Source: an uncultured Prochlorococcus sp. (GTDB taxonomy: Bacteria; Cyanobacteriota; Cyanobacteriia; PCC-6307; Cyanobiaceae). From it: a stretch of 64,000 bases of DNA. Below the pieces are notes generated by a model, which was not told the origin of the DNA, searched no databases, and saw nothing but the letters and a program-made list of their open reading frames with translations. The translations under genes were made by a program, and so were the position numbers. The stretch lies in contig CACBBI010000001.1 in the NCBI GenBank assembly GCA_902537445.1, positions 52,128-116,127 on the forward strand, in the 5' to 3' direction. Positions 1-9,147 of the stretch are shown piece by piece. How positions within the stretch are numbered: the first letter of the stretch is position 1; each line of letters starts with the position of its first letter.

Positions 1-1
1 G

Positions 2-70
2 TTGGAGGGAGGATGGGAGACAGAAGAAATCTTATTTTTAAAAAAGCCCTACAGAAAATGGTGGTTCTAA
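2..70 (+). CDS. C-terminal fragment of a CDS truncated by the window start (…LEGGWETEEILFLKKPYRKWWF*)
   Basis: Open frame 2 from the window edge to TAA at 68-70; plausible composition only. Confidence 0.3.
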   Translation: MEGGWETEEILFLKKPYRKWWF

Positions 71-88
71 CTCAACTTCTATAAATAA

Positions 89-868
89 TTAATGATGGCC
101 TAAGGGGCCAGGGCCAGATCCTATTTTGTAAGAGTTTACTAAAGATTTCTCAACAAATAATTTCGCTTTTTGTATGGAATCAAGTATATCAAAACCTAGA
201 GCTTTATAACCACAAATAGCAGCACTTAAAGTACAGCCGCTACCGTGGGTATTCTTTGTATTTATAAATTTATTAAAGAGCCACTCTTTTCTACCATTTA
301 AGTCAAGATAAAAATCCTTCCCTTTCATATCATTTAAACCACCCCCTTTTATAAGTACCGCTTTAGCTCCAAGATCAATAATATTTCTTGCGGAATTTTC
401 GATATCGTCTTCACTCCTTATTTCTAAACCAGAAAGTAGATTAGCTTCATAAATATTTGGAGTTACCAAATCCGCAATTGGTAATAAGAGTTTTTTATAA
501 GCATCAATAGCAGAATCTTCCAGTAATTTAGAACCAGTTCTTGTAACCATTACTGGGTCAATAATTTTGGTTATTTTGTATGTATTTAATTTTGAAGCAG
601 TATAATGAATTGTCCTTTCATTTAATAACATTCCAGTTTTTAAGGCATCAATACCAAAATCAGCAAATAAAGTATCTAATTGATTTAATAAAGTATTCTT
701 CTCTACTGGTTGAACGCATTTAACCTCTATACTATTTTGCGCGGTAATGCATGTAATAACAGAACATCCATGTACTTTAAGGGCCATGAAAGTTCTCAAG
801 TCAGCCTGAATGCCTGCTCCACCGCCGGAGTCACTACCGCCTATTGAAAGTGCAATTTTAGAATACAT
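89..868 (-). CDS. thiD: Hydroxymethylpyrimidine/phosphomethylpyrimidine kinase
   Basis: ALSIGGSDSGGGAGIQADLRTF, DPVMV and NTHGSGCTLSAAI motifs of the ThiD ribokinase fold. Confidence 0.95.
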   Translation of the reverse strand: MYSKIALSIGGSDSGGGAGIQADLRTFMALKVHGCSVITCITAQNSIEVKCVQPVEKNTLLNQLDTLFADFGIDALKTGMLLNERTIHYTASKLNTYKITKIIDPVMVTRTGSKLLEDSAIDAYKKLLLPIADLVTPNIYEANLLSGLEIRSEDDIENSARNIIDLGAKAVLIKGGGLNDMKGKDFYLDLNGRKEWLFNKFINTKNTHGSGCTLSAAICGYKALGFDILDSIQKAKLFVEKSLVNSYKIGSGPGPLGHH

Positions 869-917
869 AATTTATTAACTCGTTTTTGAAAGTACTATAA
901 ATAAATTTTAATTTAAA

Positions 918-1541
918 TCAGAAATCTGAATATGCATTAAAAAAATCTAACTCCAATTCCATAGCTCTCCTGTATAAATATTTGGCCTGATTAATATCAT
1001 ATGTTTCTTTATTAGTCTCAATAAGATTTTCAAGTGAATCTGCTAGCTTTTCAAAGCTCTCATCAGAATAAGTAATTATCCATTCTTTATATTTAATGTC
1101 AAAATCCTCCTTATACAAACTTTTTCCTATCCAAGAATAAAGTCGCATACATGGAGTCATTGCAAACATTATTTCAACGGAGCTAAGTCTTTTGGAAGTA
1201 TCATCAAGAAAATCTGTATAATTTTTAGTGGCTTTTTTTATGTAGTTATTAGACAAATCAATATCCCATTCTTTTGCATACGTTTCATGAAGTATTAATT
1301 CCTCTGAAACACCCATTAACAGTTCACTTAACTTCCTTATTGAATACTTATCTTTTGATTTGGAAACAGCAAGACCATAAGCCTTAGCAAAAGTCTCTAA
1401 AAAGAAATAATCTTGGGCTAAATATTCTTGAAATATATTTTTAGGGAGACTTCCATTCTTTAAACCTTGAACAAATTTTGTATTTAAACTAAGTAAAGCA
1501 ATCTCATAATTCTCCTCCCAAAGTTTTTTTGTTATTTTCAT
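918..1541 (-). CDS. tenA: TenA/THI-4 family protein (thiaminase II-like)
   Basis: QDYFFLETFAKAY, TPCMRLYSWIG and YSDESFE motifs; adjacent to thiD. Confidence 0.85.
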   Translation of the reverse strand: MKITKKLWEENYEIALLSLNTKFVQGLKNGSLPKNIFQEYLAQDYFFLETFAKAYGLAVSKSKDKYSIRKLSELLMGVSEELILHETYAKEWDIDLSNNYIKKATKNYTDFLDDTSKRLSSVEIMFAMTPCMRLYSWIGKSLYKEDFDIKYKEWIITYSDESFEKLADSLENLIETNKETYDINQAKYLYRRAMELELDFFNAYSDF

Positions 1542-1627
1542 TTTTTTGATTTTTAGTTATTCTAAAATTTTTTATATTTTTTACCTACAAACTTAATCTT
1601 AGTTTTCTAGGATTAAAACAAAAAATT

Positions 1628-3124
1628 ATGAAAGAAATAAATATCTTATGGTTTAAGAAAGATTTAAGAATTTTTGATAACGAAGCTCTCTGTGAGGCTA
1701 TAAAAGATAATGATATTTTACCTATTTATATTATTGAGTTAGATATTTGGAGCCAAAATACTCATTCAGATAGGCAATGGCAATTTTGCAAAGAAAGTTT
1801 AATAGATTTAAGAAATGCACTTGCCGAGATTGGACAACCATTAATTATTAGGACTGGCAATGTTATTAATATTTTTGATGAAATTAGTACAAAATTTAAA
1901 ATCAAATGTATATATAGCCATCAAGAAACCGGAGATTGGCTTACTTATAAAAGAGATCAAAAAGTAAGAGAATGGGCTTTAAGCAAAAATATTATTTGGA
2001 AGGAATTTCTACAATTTTCAGTTTTTAGAGGAAATTTAGATAGGAATAACTGGTCTAAAAAGTGGCAAGAAAATTCCGAAAAAAACTTACTTAAAGCTCC
2101 ATTAAGAATTAATTCTATTAACTTTAATATTGGAGAAATACCCTCAGACGAAATTTTTACCTTTAAAAAAGAAACTTGTCCAGGAAGAATGCAAGGTGGA
2201 AGAAAGAAAGGTTTAGAGAGAATGCAATACTTCTTTAGTAATAAATTAGATTCTTATTCAAAAGATATATCTAGCCCAGAAAAATCATTTGATAGTTGTA
2301 CAAGACTATCACCATACATTTGTTGGGGATGCATTTCATTAAAAGAAATTTTTAAAAAGGCAAATATATCAAAAAACAATAATTCAAGGATGTTAAAAAG
2401 CAGATTAACTTGGCATTGTCATTTTATTCAGAAACTTGAAAGTGAACCAGAACTAGAGTTTAGGGAATACCATCCTTTTTTTAAAAATAGTAGAGAAAAA
2501 AATAATGAATTACTTTATTCATGGAGTTCAGGTAATACGGGCTTTCCTTTTGTAGATGCATGTATGCGTTCATTAAATTTCAATGGATGGATTAACTTCA
2601 GGATGAGAGCGATGTTAATGTCTTTCGCTAGCTATAATTTATGGCTACCATGGCAAGATTCAGGTTCTGAATTAGCAAATAAATTTGTAGATTATGAGCC
2701 TGGAATACATTGGAACCAATGCCAAATGCAATCTGGAACTACTTCTATAAATACCAATAGAATTTATAATCCTATTAAGCAAGGAAAAGATCATGATCCT
2801 CAAGGAAAATTTATAAAAAAATGGATACCAGAATTAAAGGATATATCACTTAATTTCATTCATGAACCATGGCTATTATCTAGATTTAATCAAGAAGAAT
2901 ATGAACAAATTAATTACATAAAACCAATAATTGACATCCCAAATAGCACTAAAACTGCAAAGAAGAAAATCCAGGAAATCACTAAAAAGGATGGATATTG
3001 GGATATCTCAAAAGAAATTTATTTAAAGCATGGCTCTAGAAAAAAGCTTAGAAAAAATATAAATAATAAAAAAACTGTTTCTAAGGAAAAGGAAAAACAA
3101 TACGAACTGAAATTAGATTTATAA
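1628..3124 (+). CDS. Cryptochrome/DNA photolyase family FAD-binding protein
   Basis: ILWFKKDLRIFDNEAL N-terminus; GNTGFPFVDACMRSLNFNGWINFRMRAMLMSFASYNLWLPWQ FAD-binding region. Confidence 0.92.
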   Translation: MKEINILWFKKDLRIFDNEALCEAIKDNDILPIYIIELDIWSQNTHSDRQWQFCKESLIDLRNALAEIGQPLIIRTGNVINIFDEISTKFKIKCIYSHQETGDWLTYKRDQKVREWALSKNIIWKEFLQFSVFRGNLDRNNWSKKWQENSEKNLLKAPLRINSINFNIGEIPSDEIFTFKKETCPGRMQGGRKKGLERMQYFFSNKLDSYSKDISSPEKSFDSCTRLSPYICWGCISLKEIFKKANISKNNNSRMLKSRLTWHCHFIQKLESEPELEFREYHPFFKNSREKNNELLYSWSSGNTGFPFVDACMRSLNFNGWINFRMRAMLMSFASYNLWLPWQDSGSELANKFVDYEPGIHWNQCQMQSGTTSINTNRIYNPIKQGKDHDPQGKFIKKWIPELKDISLNFIHEPWLLSRFNQEEYEQINYIKPIIDIPNSTKTAKKKIQEITKKDGYWDISKEIYLKHGSRKKLRKNINNKKTVSKEKEKQYELKLDL

Positions 3125-3251
3125 AATTTATTGTCAGAAATCCCTATAATCCTTTTAGAGCCAACGAAAGCTTTTAAAATTTTGAAATTAAATATATAAA
3201 TCCACGATGAACTAATGCAAGCTTTAATGTATTTATTAGATTTTATTAATT

Positions 3252-3425
3252 ATGTCTGAAAGATTTGAATGGGACGATACCAATAGTTCAGGTATATGGT
3301 GGAGTACTAATGTAAGTATTAGAGACGAGTGCATTTTGCTCAAAGAAGATACTAAATGCGAAGATTCTGATATCGTCGAACTTCTTAGGAGTATTGCACA
3401 AAATATTGAAGATAATGGCCTTTAA
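3252..3425 (+). CDS. Small conserved-looking hypothetical protein (57 aa)
   Basis: Manual ORF MSERFEWDDTNSSGIWWSTNVSIRDECILLKEDTKCEDSDIVELLRSIAQNIEDNGL; coding-like composition. Confidence 0.5.
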   Translation: MSERFEWDDTNSSGIWWSTNVSIRDECILLKEDTKCEDSDIVELLRSIAQNIEDNGL

Positions 3426-3448
3426 TTTTTAGAGGATTATTCTCTCTT

Positions 3449-4399
3449 TTAGAGATTTTGAATTCCTTTTACAGCTTTTATTAGTTCGATAGTAATACCT
3501 TTTTCACTCATTGAATGACCAGCATCATCGACAATAATTAATTCAGAATTCTTTAATTTTTTATTTAGATCCCAAGCACTCCTAACAGGACATACTACGT
3601 CATACCTACCCTGAATTATTTTTGTTGGAATCGATTTTATTGTTTTTATATTTTTCAAAATAAAATCATCCTCTAAGAAAATATTATTAATAAAATAATG
3701 ACATTCGATCCTTGCAAAGGCATCTGAAAAAGAATTAACTTCAGACTTATCAAAATCATATTTTTTATTTATTAAATGACTTGTTGAGAGTTCCCATTTT
3801 GTCCAAGCTGCTGCTGCTTTTGATCTAAGATTTGAATCTGATGATGTTAGATATTTATAAAAAGAGCTTATTAAATCATTTCTTTCTTCTTTTGGTATTA
3901 CGGAAATATATTCTTCAAATTCATCGGGGAATATCTCACTTGCACCATATTGATAGAACCATAATAATTCAAACTTTCTACATAAAAATATTCCTCGCAA
4001 AATTAAGCTGATAACTCTTGAGGGATTTTTAATCGCATATATAAGTGAAAGTGTTGAGCCCCAAGATCCTCCAAACAAGTGCCAAGTATCTATTTTTAAA
4101 AGGATCCTTAATTTCTCAATATCATCAACTAAATGATTGGTCGTATTTTCTTTTAATTCGGAGAAAGGAGTTGAAGAACCGCAACCTCTTTGGTCAAATT
4201 GAATAATATCGAATTTATCTGGGTCAAAGTATCTTCTATATCTTGGTTGACTTCCTCCTCCTGGACCTCCATGAATAACAAGAATTTTTTTGCCTTTTGG
4301 ATTACCAGATCTTTCCCAATAAATAGTATGAATATCACTTACTTGTAAAAAACCCTTTTCACGTACTGCAATTTTTGGAAACAAGACTTGATCTTTCAT
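3449..4399 (-). CDS. pip: Proline iminopeptidase (alpha/beta hydrolase)
   Basis: HGGPGGG…RYFDPDKFDIIQFDQRGCGSSTP, FGGSWGSTLSL nucleophile elbow, GRYDVVCP, DDAGHS. Confidence 0.93.
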   Translation of the reverse strand: MKDQVLFPKIAVREKGFLQVSDIHTIYWERSGNPKGKKILVIHGGPGGGSQPRYRRYFDPDKFDIIQFDQRGCGSSTPFSELKENTTNHLVDDIEKLRILLKIDTWHLFGGSWGSTLSLIYAIKNPSRVISLILRGIFLCRKFELLWFYQYGASEIFPDEFEEYISVIPKEERNDLISSFYKYLTSSDSNLRSKAAAAWTKWELSTSHLINKKYDFDKSEVNSFSDAFARIECHYFINNIFLEDDFILKNIKTIKSIPTKIIQGRYDVVCPVRSAWDLNKKLKNSELIIVDDAGHSMSEKGITIELIKAVKGIQNL

Positions 4400-4473
4400 T
4401 TTGAAATATTTTTAATCACTTTATTTATCCATATTATCCAAAAAGAAGTCTAGTTTAGAAGTATTTTGTTAAA

Positions 4474-4505
4474 CAAAAAAAGGACTGCTTGTACAGTCCT
4501 TTTTA
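4474..4505. terminator. Hairpin aaaaaGGACTGcttgtaCAGTCCttttt, potentially bidirectional terminator
   Basis: GC-containing inverted repeat flanked by A-tract and T-tract. Confidence 0.75.
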
Positions 4506-4519
4506 ATATTTGATTTCCT

Positions 4520-4890
4520 TCTTACAGGATATAAAATTACATATTTTAAAGTCTATTTACTCATAAACCTAGAATACGTGAATTCGGGGATTTCTCTCGA
4601 TAATTTAGGTCCCTATTGTCGCTAGTAATTATAAAGCGAAGTCTTATCAGACTAATTGATTGAACTTTAATTTTCGAATAATCCCATTCTCAGGAATACG
4701 CTTCCTATATTTTGGAATTTGCTAAATTTCAGGCGGACTATCAATCATTTAGATTGCCTCCGAACTCAACATCTATAAATTACACCTTTTTATATTTTCA
4801 GTAAATCCGTAAATATGCTGATTTACTTTTTTCTTAATTTGTAAGAGGATTTTAATGATCCTTTGTTTTTTATAGAAAAATTTAAAAATT
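4520..4890 (-). ncRNA. Possible non-coding RNA or long 3'UTR upstream of the 4474-4505 terminator
   Basis: ~400 bp with no good ORF, several local inverted repeats (AGTCT/AGACT, CAATC/GATTG), strong terminator on the minus-strand 3' side. Confidence 0.3.
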
Positions 4891-4908
4891 AAAGTCTATA
4901 ATCCTTAG

Positions 4909-5091
4909 TTATTCAGATTCATAGAACAAAATAGATTCAATTATTCTTTTATCACTATCAGAAAGTGTATAATCTTCCAATTTCCACTCAACAAACTGTA
5001 CACACTCATCAATAGAAGGATTCTTATCTCGGCACTTACGCCACTCTCTAGTCCAATCTGCCAAGGCAAAAGTTATTTTTGTAGTAAGCAT
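4909..5091 (-). CDS. Small hypothetical protein (MLTTKITFALADWTREWRKCRDKNPSIDECVQFVEWKLEDYTLSDSDKRIIESILFYESE)
   Basis: ORF track; ATG at 5091 preferred over TTG at 5100. Confidence 0.6.
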   Translation of the reverse strand: MLTTKITFALADWTREWRKCRDKNPSIDECVQFVEWKLEDYTLSDSDKRIIESILFYESE

Positions 5092-5093
5092 AT

Positions 5094-5234
5094 TTACCAA
5101 TTAGTGTAATTAAAATCTTGGCCAGTAGGTTCTTCATAAAATCCCCCCTCCTTTATACCTTTATAATATTTTTCAATAATCTTTTTAGAGGAAGCTATTG
5201 AGGGAAATAAATCTCCTAAATATATTGGCTCCAT
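5094..5234 (-). CDS. Hypothetical microprotein (46 aa) MEPIYLGDLFPSIASSKKIIEKYYKGIKEGGFYEEPTGQDFNYTNW
   Basis: Manual reading of minus strand; ATG to TAA, coding-like composition, directly upstream of the 4909 ORF. Confidence 0.5.
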   Translation of the reverse strand: MEPIYLGDLFPSIASSKKIIEKYYKGIKEGGFYEEPTGQDFNYTNW

Positions 5235-5308
5235 CGTAATTGATATAATGATTTAAATTATTTATTATTCTATATAAGAATTTAATAAATAGATTATTAA
5301 TATTCATT

Positions 5309-5404
5309 ATGGATTTCATCAAAAAGAACAAGATCTTAACATTAATGGCGGTAATTGCAGTTTTATCATTTGTATTAGAAAAAGTAGGCATAATACACTC
5401 TTAA
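5309..5404 (+). CDS. Hypothetical single-TM microprotein (31 aa) MDFIKKNKILTLMAVIAVLSFVLEKVGIIHS
   Basis: Manual ORF; basic N-terminus followed by a hydrophobic helix. Confidence 0.5.
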   Translation: MDFIKKNKILTLMAVIAVLSFVLEKVGIIHS

Positions 5405-5433
5405 ATTAATTAAGTTTATTTGATAAATACTTC

Positions 5434-5523
5434 TTAATGAAATAAGTAAACAGATACTATTACTGCAAAAATAAGCAATGGAGATAATAATGTAAAAATT
5501 AAAGTTGAAAGATTAATAAGCAT
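5434..5523 (-). CDS. Hypothetical single-TM microprotein (29 aa) MLINLSTLIFTLLSPLLIFAVIVSVYLFH
   Basis: Manual ORF, hydrophobic helix. Confidence 0.35.
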   Translation of the reverse strand: MLINLSTLIFTLLSPLLIFAVIVSVYLFH

Positions 5524-5613
5524 AAATTTTAAATAAATACACAAATTTAATAAACATCACTTTTAAGCATTTGCAATAAGTAAAATTTAAATTATTACGA
5601 TATAAAAAAACAT

Positions 5614-5811
5614 TTGATTAAAGAGAGATATAAAGAAGAATATGAAGAGGGCTCAGACTTACTATGGCCTAGTGATAAAGAAGATAAAATAACTCGGCAA
5701 TTTTATAAAGATTTATCTATTCTTTCAAATAAAATAAACTATAGTAAAAAGAAAAAGCTAAAACTTTTTGAACAAGTAGTTAGAATAATAAAAGGCAAAG
5801 GCTGGGGTTAA
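5614..5811 (+). CDS. Small hypothetical protein
   Basis: ORF track; charged composition. Confidence 0.55.
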   Translation: MIKERYKEEYEEGSDLLWPSDKEDKITRQFYKDLSILSNKINYSKKKKLKLFEQVVRIIKGKGWG

Positions 5812-5828
5812 TTAATATTCAAATTAAA

Positions 5829-6689
5829 ATGGAAAATGTAATGATGCTAATTAGAAGTTTTTTTCTTTTAAGACCAAGATTTTTATCCACTATATTTTTT
5901 ATTCCTATTCTTTATGGCATTGGCTGGGCTTTATCTCAGCCACTTTTATTGTTTAATTTTGAAAAAGAAAATTTATCCTTAATTGGTACTATTATTACTT
6001 TCTTACTTTTTATCCTTTTACTTCCATATTGGTTTTATATCAAACGAAACAAATCAAGTGCTTGGATAATTCTTGGGATAACAAAAGACAAATTCTTAAA
6101 AAACTTTGTCAATTTTTCTCAAGGTATTTTATTTGCTTTAGTTTTAATAATTCTAATTCTGGTACCACTATTGCAAAAAAATTATATTTCTTGGATAGGT
6201 GAATTCTCGCCAATAATATTGTTAAATTCTATTGTACTGGGATTAGGTGTTGGATTCGCAGAGGAAATAATTTTTAGAGGCTGGTTACTAGAAGAATTAA
6301 AATTTGAATATGGCACAAAAATATCATTAGCTTTGCAAGCTATAATTTTTAGCTTCGTTCATAATTTATCAAATGAGATCTTTTGGCACATAGCAGGATT
6401 ACGTTTGGGATTTATTTTACTTGGGATATTTCTATCATTAGTAAAAATTAGAGATAAAGGTTCTTTATGGAATTGCATAGGAATTCATGGAGGACTTGTG
6501 GGCATTTGGTTTTTATTAAATAACGGATTAATAGAATTCAAAGAAAATACACCTTCTTTTTTAGCAGGGCCTTTTACACAAAATGTTCCGAACCCAATCG
6601 GAAGCTTTAGTGCAATTTTAATATTACTTTTGTTATGTATTTTTTATACAGTAAAATCAAAAAAGATTTTTACTAGACGTTTTAATTAG
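5829..6689 (+). CDS. CPBP family intramembrane glutamic protease (Abi/CAAX-like)
   Basis: GFAEEIIFRGWLLEEL (EExxxR), SFVHNLSNE and HGGLVGIW motifs; multiple TM helices. Confidence 0.88.
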   Translation: MENVMMLIRSFFLLRPRFLSTIFFIPILYGIGWALSQPLLLFNFEKENLSLIGTIITFLLFILLLPYWFYIKRNKSSAWIILGITKDKFLKNFVNFSQGILFALVLIILILVPLLQKNYISWIGEFSPIILLNSIVLGLGVGFAEEIIFRGWLLEELKFEYGTKISLALQAIIFSFVHNLSNEIFWHIAGLRLGFILLGIFLSLVKIRDKGSLWNCIGIHGGLVGIWFLLNNGLIEFKENTPSFLAGPFTQNVPNPIGSFSAILILLLLCIFYTVKSKKIFTRRFN

Positions 6690-6751
6690 ATATAAATACG
6701 GATTGATTTTTGATTAGTAATTGTCAGATTAAAATAAAGCTTAATATTCAT

Positions 6752-6916
6752 ATGAACTTTGAGGCAGGAATAAGGTTTATTGTGTTTTTAATAATTTTTG
6801 GAGTTTCAAACTATCTAATGATGTTGAGAAGATATGAAAACGACATCAAAAAAAAGAAATATTTACAGCAGAAAAAAATTTCCAGGCTATACCCTAAAGG
6901 TTCATTTATTTTCTGA
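6752..6916 (+). CDS. Small hypothetical membrane protein
   Basis: Internal ATG start MNFEAGIRFIVFLIIFGVSNYLMML… within listed ORF. Confidence 0.5.
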   Translation: MNFEAGIRFIVFLIIFGVSNYLMMLRRYENDIKKKKYLQQKKISRLYPKGSFIF

Positions 6917-6943
6917 AATTAAAGAAGGTTTTTGTAGAATTTC

Positions 6944-7192
6944 TCACCATTTTTTATTAGTTTTTTGCCAACCTTCATTTAACAATTTTTGCCATAATAA
7001 TCTTGCTTCTTCAATAACAATTTTTTTTCTAGTTTTCATTAATGGAGGATTTTCTCCATGAATTCCCATAATAATTCCTTCTTCAATAAACATATAATCA
7101 ATAGATTTATCAGAATTATCTCTATCTTTGTAGAAACGCATCACCCCTACAAAATTGGAGTCAATTAACCAGAAATCATTAGTTGTATTCAA
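6944..7192 (-). CDS. DUF1651-like small cyanobacterial protein
   Basis: …ARLLWQKLLNEGWQKT C-terminal pattern typical of this picocyanobacterial family. Confidence 0.6.
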   Translation of the reverse strand: MNTTNDFWLIDSNFVGVMRFYKDRDNSDKSIDYMFIEEGIIMGIHGENPPLMKTRKKIVIEEARLLWQKLLNEGWQKTNKKW

Positions 7193-7260
7193 AAATCCAA
7201 AATGAAATTAAATTAATAATATGCTTTCATTACAATTTGCGAGGGAAATATTTATTTAGT

Positions 7261-7692
7261 TTATTCAAATTTGATATGTTTTTCTTTTTGTCTACTTTTT
7301 TTCAATTCGCCACGTTTTTTCTTAACCTCAACTCTTTTCTTTTGTGATGCTTTAGTGGGTTGTGTATATTTTCTTAATTTAAAAGGTTTATTTAAAGCAT
7401 TTTTTATTATTGAACTAAATTTCATTAAAGCTAGCTGCCTATTTAATAATTGATTTCTGTGTTCTTGAACCGCTAAACTTAAGCTATTATTCACTAATTT
7501 ATTTTTCAAGTTTCTCTTAAGAATTTCTTTCTGATAATCATTTAATACTTTGGAATCTTCTAAATTAAAAATAATCTCTACTCTGCTTTCAATTTTATTT
7601 ACATTTTGTCCTCCAGGACCGGAGGATCTGGAAAATCGCCACTTAATTTCGTTGGATGGTATTACTAATGTTTTAGTAATTTTTAAATCCAT
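7261..7692 (-). CDS. arfB: Alternative ribosome-rescue factor / peptidyl-tRNA hydrolase ArfB-like
   Basis: FSRSSGPGGQNVNKIESRVEI GGQ domain, basic C-terminal tail. Confidence 0.88.
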   Translation of the reverse strand: MDLKITKTLVIPSNEIKWRFSRSSGPGGQNVNKIESRVEIIFNLEDSKVLNDYQKEILKRNLKNKLVNNSLSLAVQEHRNQLLNRQLALMKFSSIIKNALNKPFKLRKYTQPTKASQKKRVEVKKKRGELKKSRQKEKHIKFE

Positions 7693-7751
7693 TTTTAGTT
7701 CTTTTTGATTTAGATCTTTAGAATCATCTCCTTAATACTTTAAAACATACC

Positions 7752-7853
7752 TTAAAATTCGATCGGTAAATACTGGGCGGTTAAGTTAGGTAAACCGAAA
7801 TTCGGTGTATTTGCCGTATCAATATCTTCGGTATTTATCCTTTCATATTTCAA
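7752..7853 (-). CDS. Candidate microprotein (33 aa, TTG start) MKYERINTEDIDTANTPNFGLPNLTAQYLPIEF
   Basis: Manual reading; open frame with locally higher GC than surrounding intergenic DNA. Confidence 0.35.
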   Translation of the reverse strand: MKYERINTEDIDTANTPNFGLPNLTAQYLPIEF

Positions 7854-7896
7854 ATAATTATCAGATATTTAATTTGTACTAATTCAAAGGTCACTT

Positions 7897-8133
7897 ATGT
7901 ATTCAATGTTTGATCTTCTTTTTGAAACACCTTCATATCGCCCTGTATATGTTATTTCCGATAGTGAAATGAAGGAGTTAAAGAAAAACCAACATCAAGA
8001 AGAGCTTGATGAAATTACAACACAAAAAGTAAGACTTGAAGATGCTTTTAAAGCTCAACTAAAACATCTTGAAGAGAGAGAAAAAGAAGTAAAAAAAGAA
8101 CTTAAAGTACTCTCAGCCTCTAAAGATAAATAA
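7897..8133 (+). CDS. Hypothetical coiled-coil protein
   Basis: ORF track, followed by terminator. Confidence 0.65.
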   Translation: MYSMFDLLFETPSYRPVYVISDSEMKELKKNQHQEELDEITTQKVRLEDAFKAQLKHLEEREKEVKKELKVLSASKDK

Positions 8134-8160
8134 TTTATTTTTAGAGAAATTACTTTTTTC

Positions 8161-8186
8161 AAAGACGGTTAAAAACCGTCTTTTTT
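8161..8186 (+). terminator. Rho-independent terminator AAAGACGGTTaaaAACCGTCTTTTTT
   Basis: 10-bp perfect stem plus T tract. Confidence 0.85.
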
Positions 8187-8252
8187 AATTCTTATAGTTT
8201 TAAGGGATATATTAAATCCACAGATTTTAAAAATATTTTCCATAATTAAAAA

Positions 8253-8357
8253 ATGAATAATAACAAAGAAAAAATAAGAATGTTCTTACCCTTTAGTTGG
8301 GTAATTTGTGCAGCAATATCTTTTGCTTATATAAATTCGCATTTAATAAATACCTAA
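8253..8357 (+). CDS. Single-TM microprotein MNNNKEKIRMFLPFSWVICAAISFAYINSHLINT
   Basis: Manual ORF immediately upstream of 8363 ORF. Confidence 0.45.
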   Translation: MNNNKEKIRMFLPFSWVICAAISFAYINSHLINT

Positions 8358-8362
8358 TATAA

Positions 8363-8707
8363 ATGTCTTATCCCTCAAGAGACGAAATACTTGCATCTTC
8401 AAAAGGGTGGGTAGCATCTTTTTTAAATTTTCTTCCTGGTTTAGGATCGGGTTATTTATATCAAAGAAGATGGAAACCTTATTTTTTTACCCTCACTGCT
8501 ACTACTGCTTGGTTCGCTTTAGGTATTTTTTTACAAGGTGATTCAGAGCCTTCTCAAAATGAACAAATAATTGGAATTTCTGGTCTTTTTTTCATATCAA
8601 TAGTTACAGTTATAGAAGCCAACTTGGCTTTCAAAAAAGCAAGTAATAAAACAAAAGCTGAAAAAGAGAAAATAATATCCACTACCAAAAAAGGATGGTT
8701 TAAATAA
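8363..8707 (+). CDS. Hypothetical membrane protein
   Basis: ORF track; two hydrophobic helices. Confidence 0.75.
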   Translation: MSYPSRDEILASSKGWVASFLNFLPGLGSGYLYQRRWKPYFFTLTATTAWFALGIFLQGDSEPSQNEQIIGISGLFFISIVTVIEANLAFKKASNKTKAEKEKIISTTKKGWFK

Positions 8708-8807
8708 TTCAAAAAATTAGATCTAAAAAATATTTTATTAGTTCTAAGTTTTTTAATTTAAGTAAAAAATTCCCATATATAATTTTTAAGATAATTTAAA
8801 ATTTTTT

Positions 8808-9080
8808 TTAGTTATAAAAAAATAAAATTTCCTTTTCTTTGAGACCTTCCCATCCCGAGTCTATTAATAATTGATTCAATGTTTCTTTATCAAAATGCTT
8901 AGAACCCGTTTTGACGCATCTATTTCTCATTGATTTTTTAACACCACTCCTTTGTCTTTTATTCTCCTCATCCATAATTCTATTGTATAGATCTAGCATT
9001 TTTTGAGGGATTGGAGTCCCGTCAAGATCCACTCCATTTTGAATAGCAAGATCAACAGCCTGCATTCCCATTTTCTCCAT
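8808..9080 (-). CDS. Hypothetical protein
   Basis: ORF track. Confidence 0.65.
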   Translation of the reverse strand: MEKMGMQAVDLAIQNGVDLDGTPIPQKMLDLYNRIMDEENKRQRSGVKKSMRNRCVKTGSKHFDKETLNQLLIDSGWEGLKEKEILFFYN

Positions 9081-9147
9081 ATATTAAAAAAAAGCTGGAA
9101 CTATAATAAAACAAAACTTATTAATCTAAAATTCTTTGAACAATAAT

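Noticed and set aside
5185-5391. Minus-strand ORF MPTFSNTNDKTAITAINVKIL…
   Set aside because: Composition is non-coding-like; the opposite strand carries a better small membrane ORF (5309-5404).
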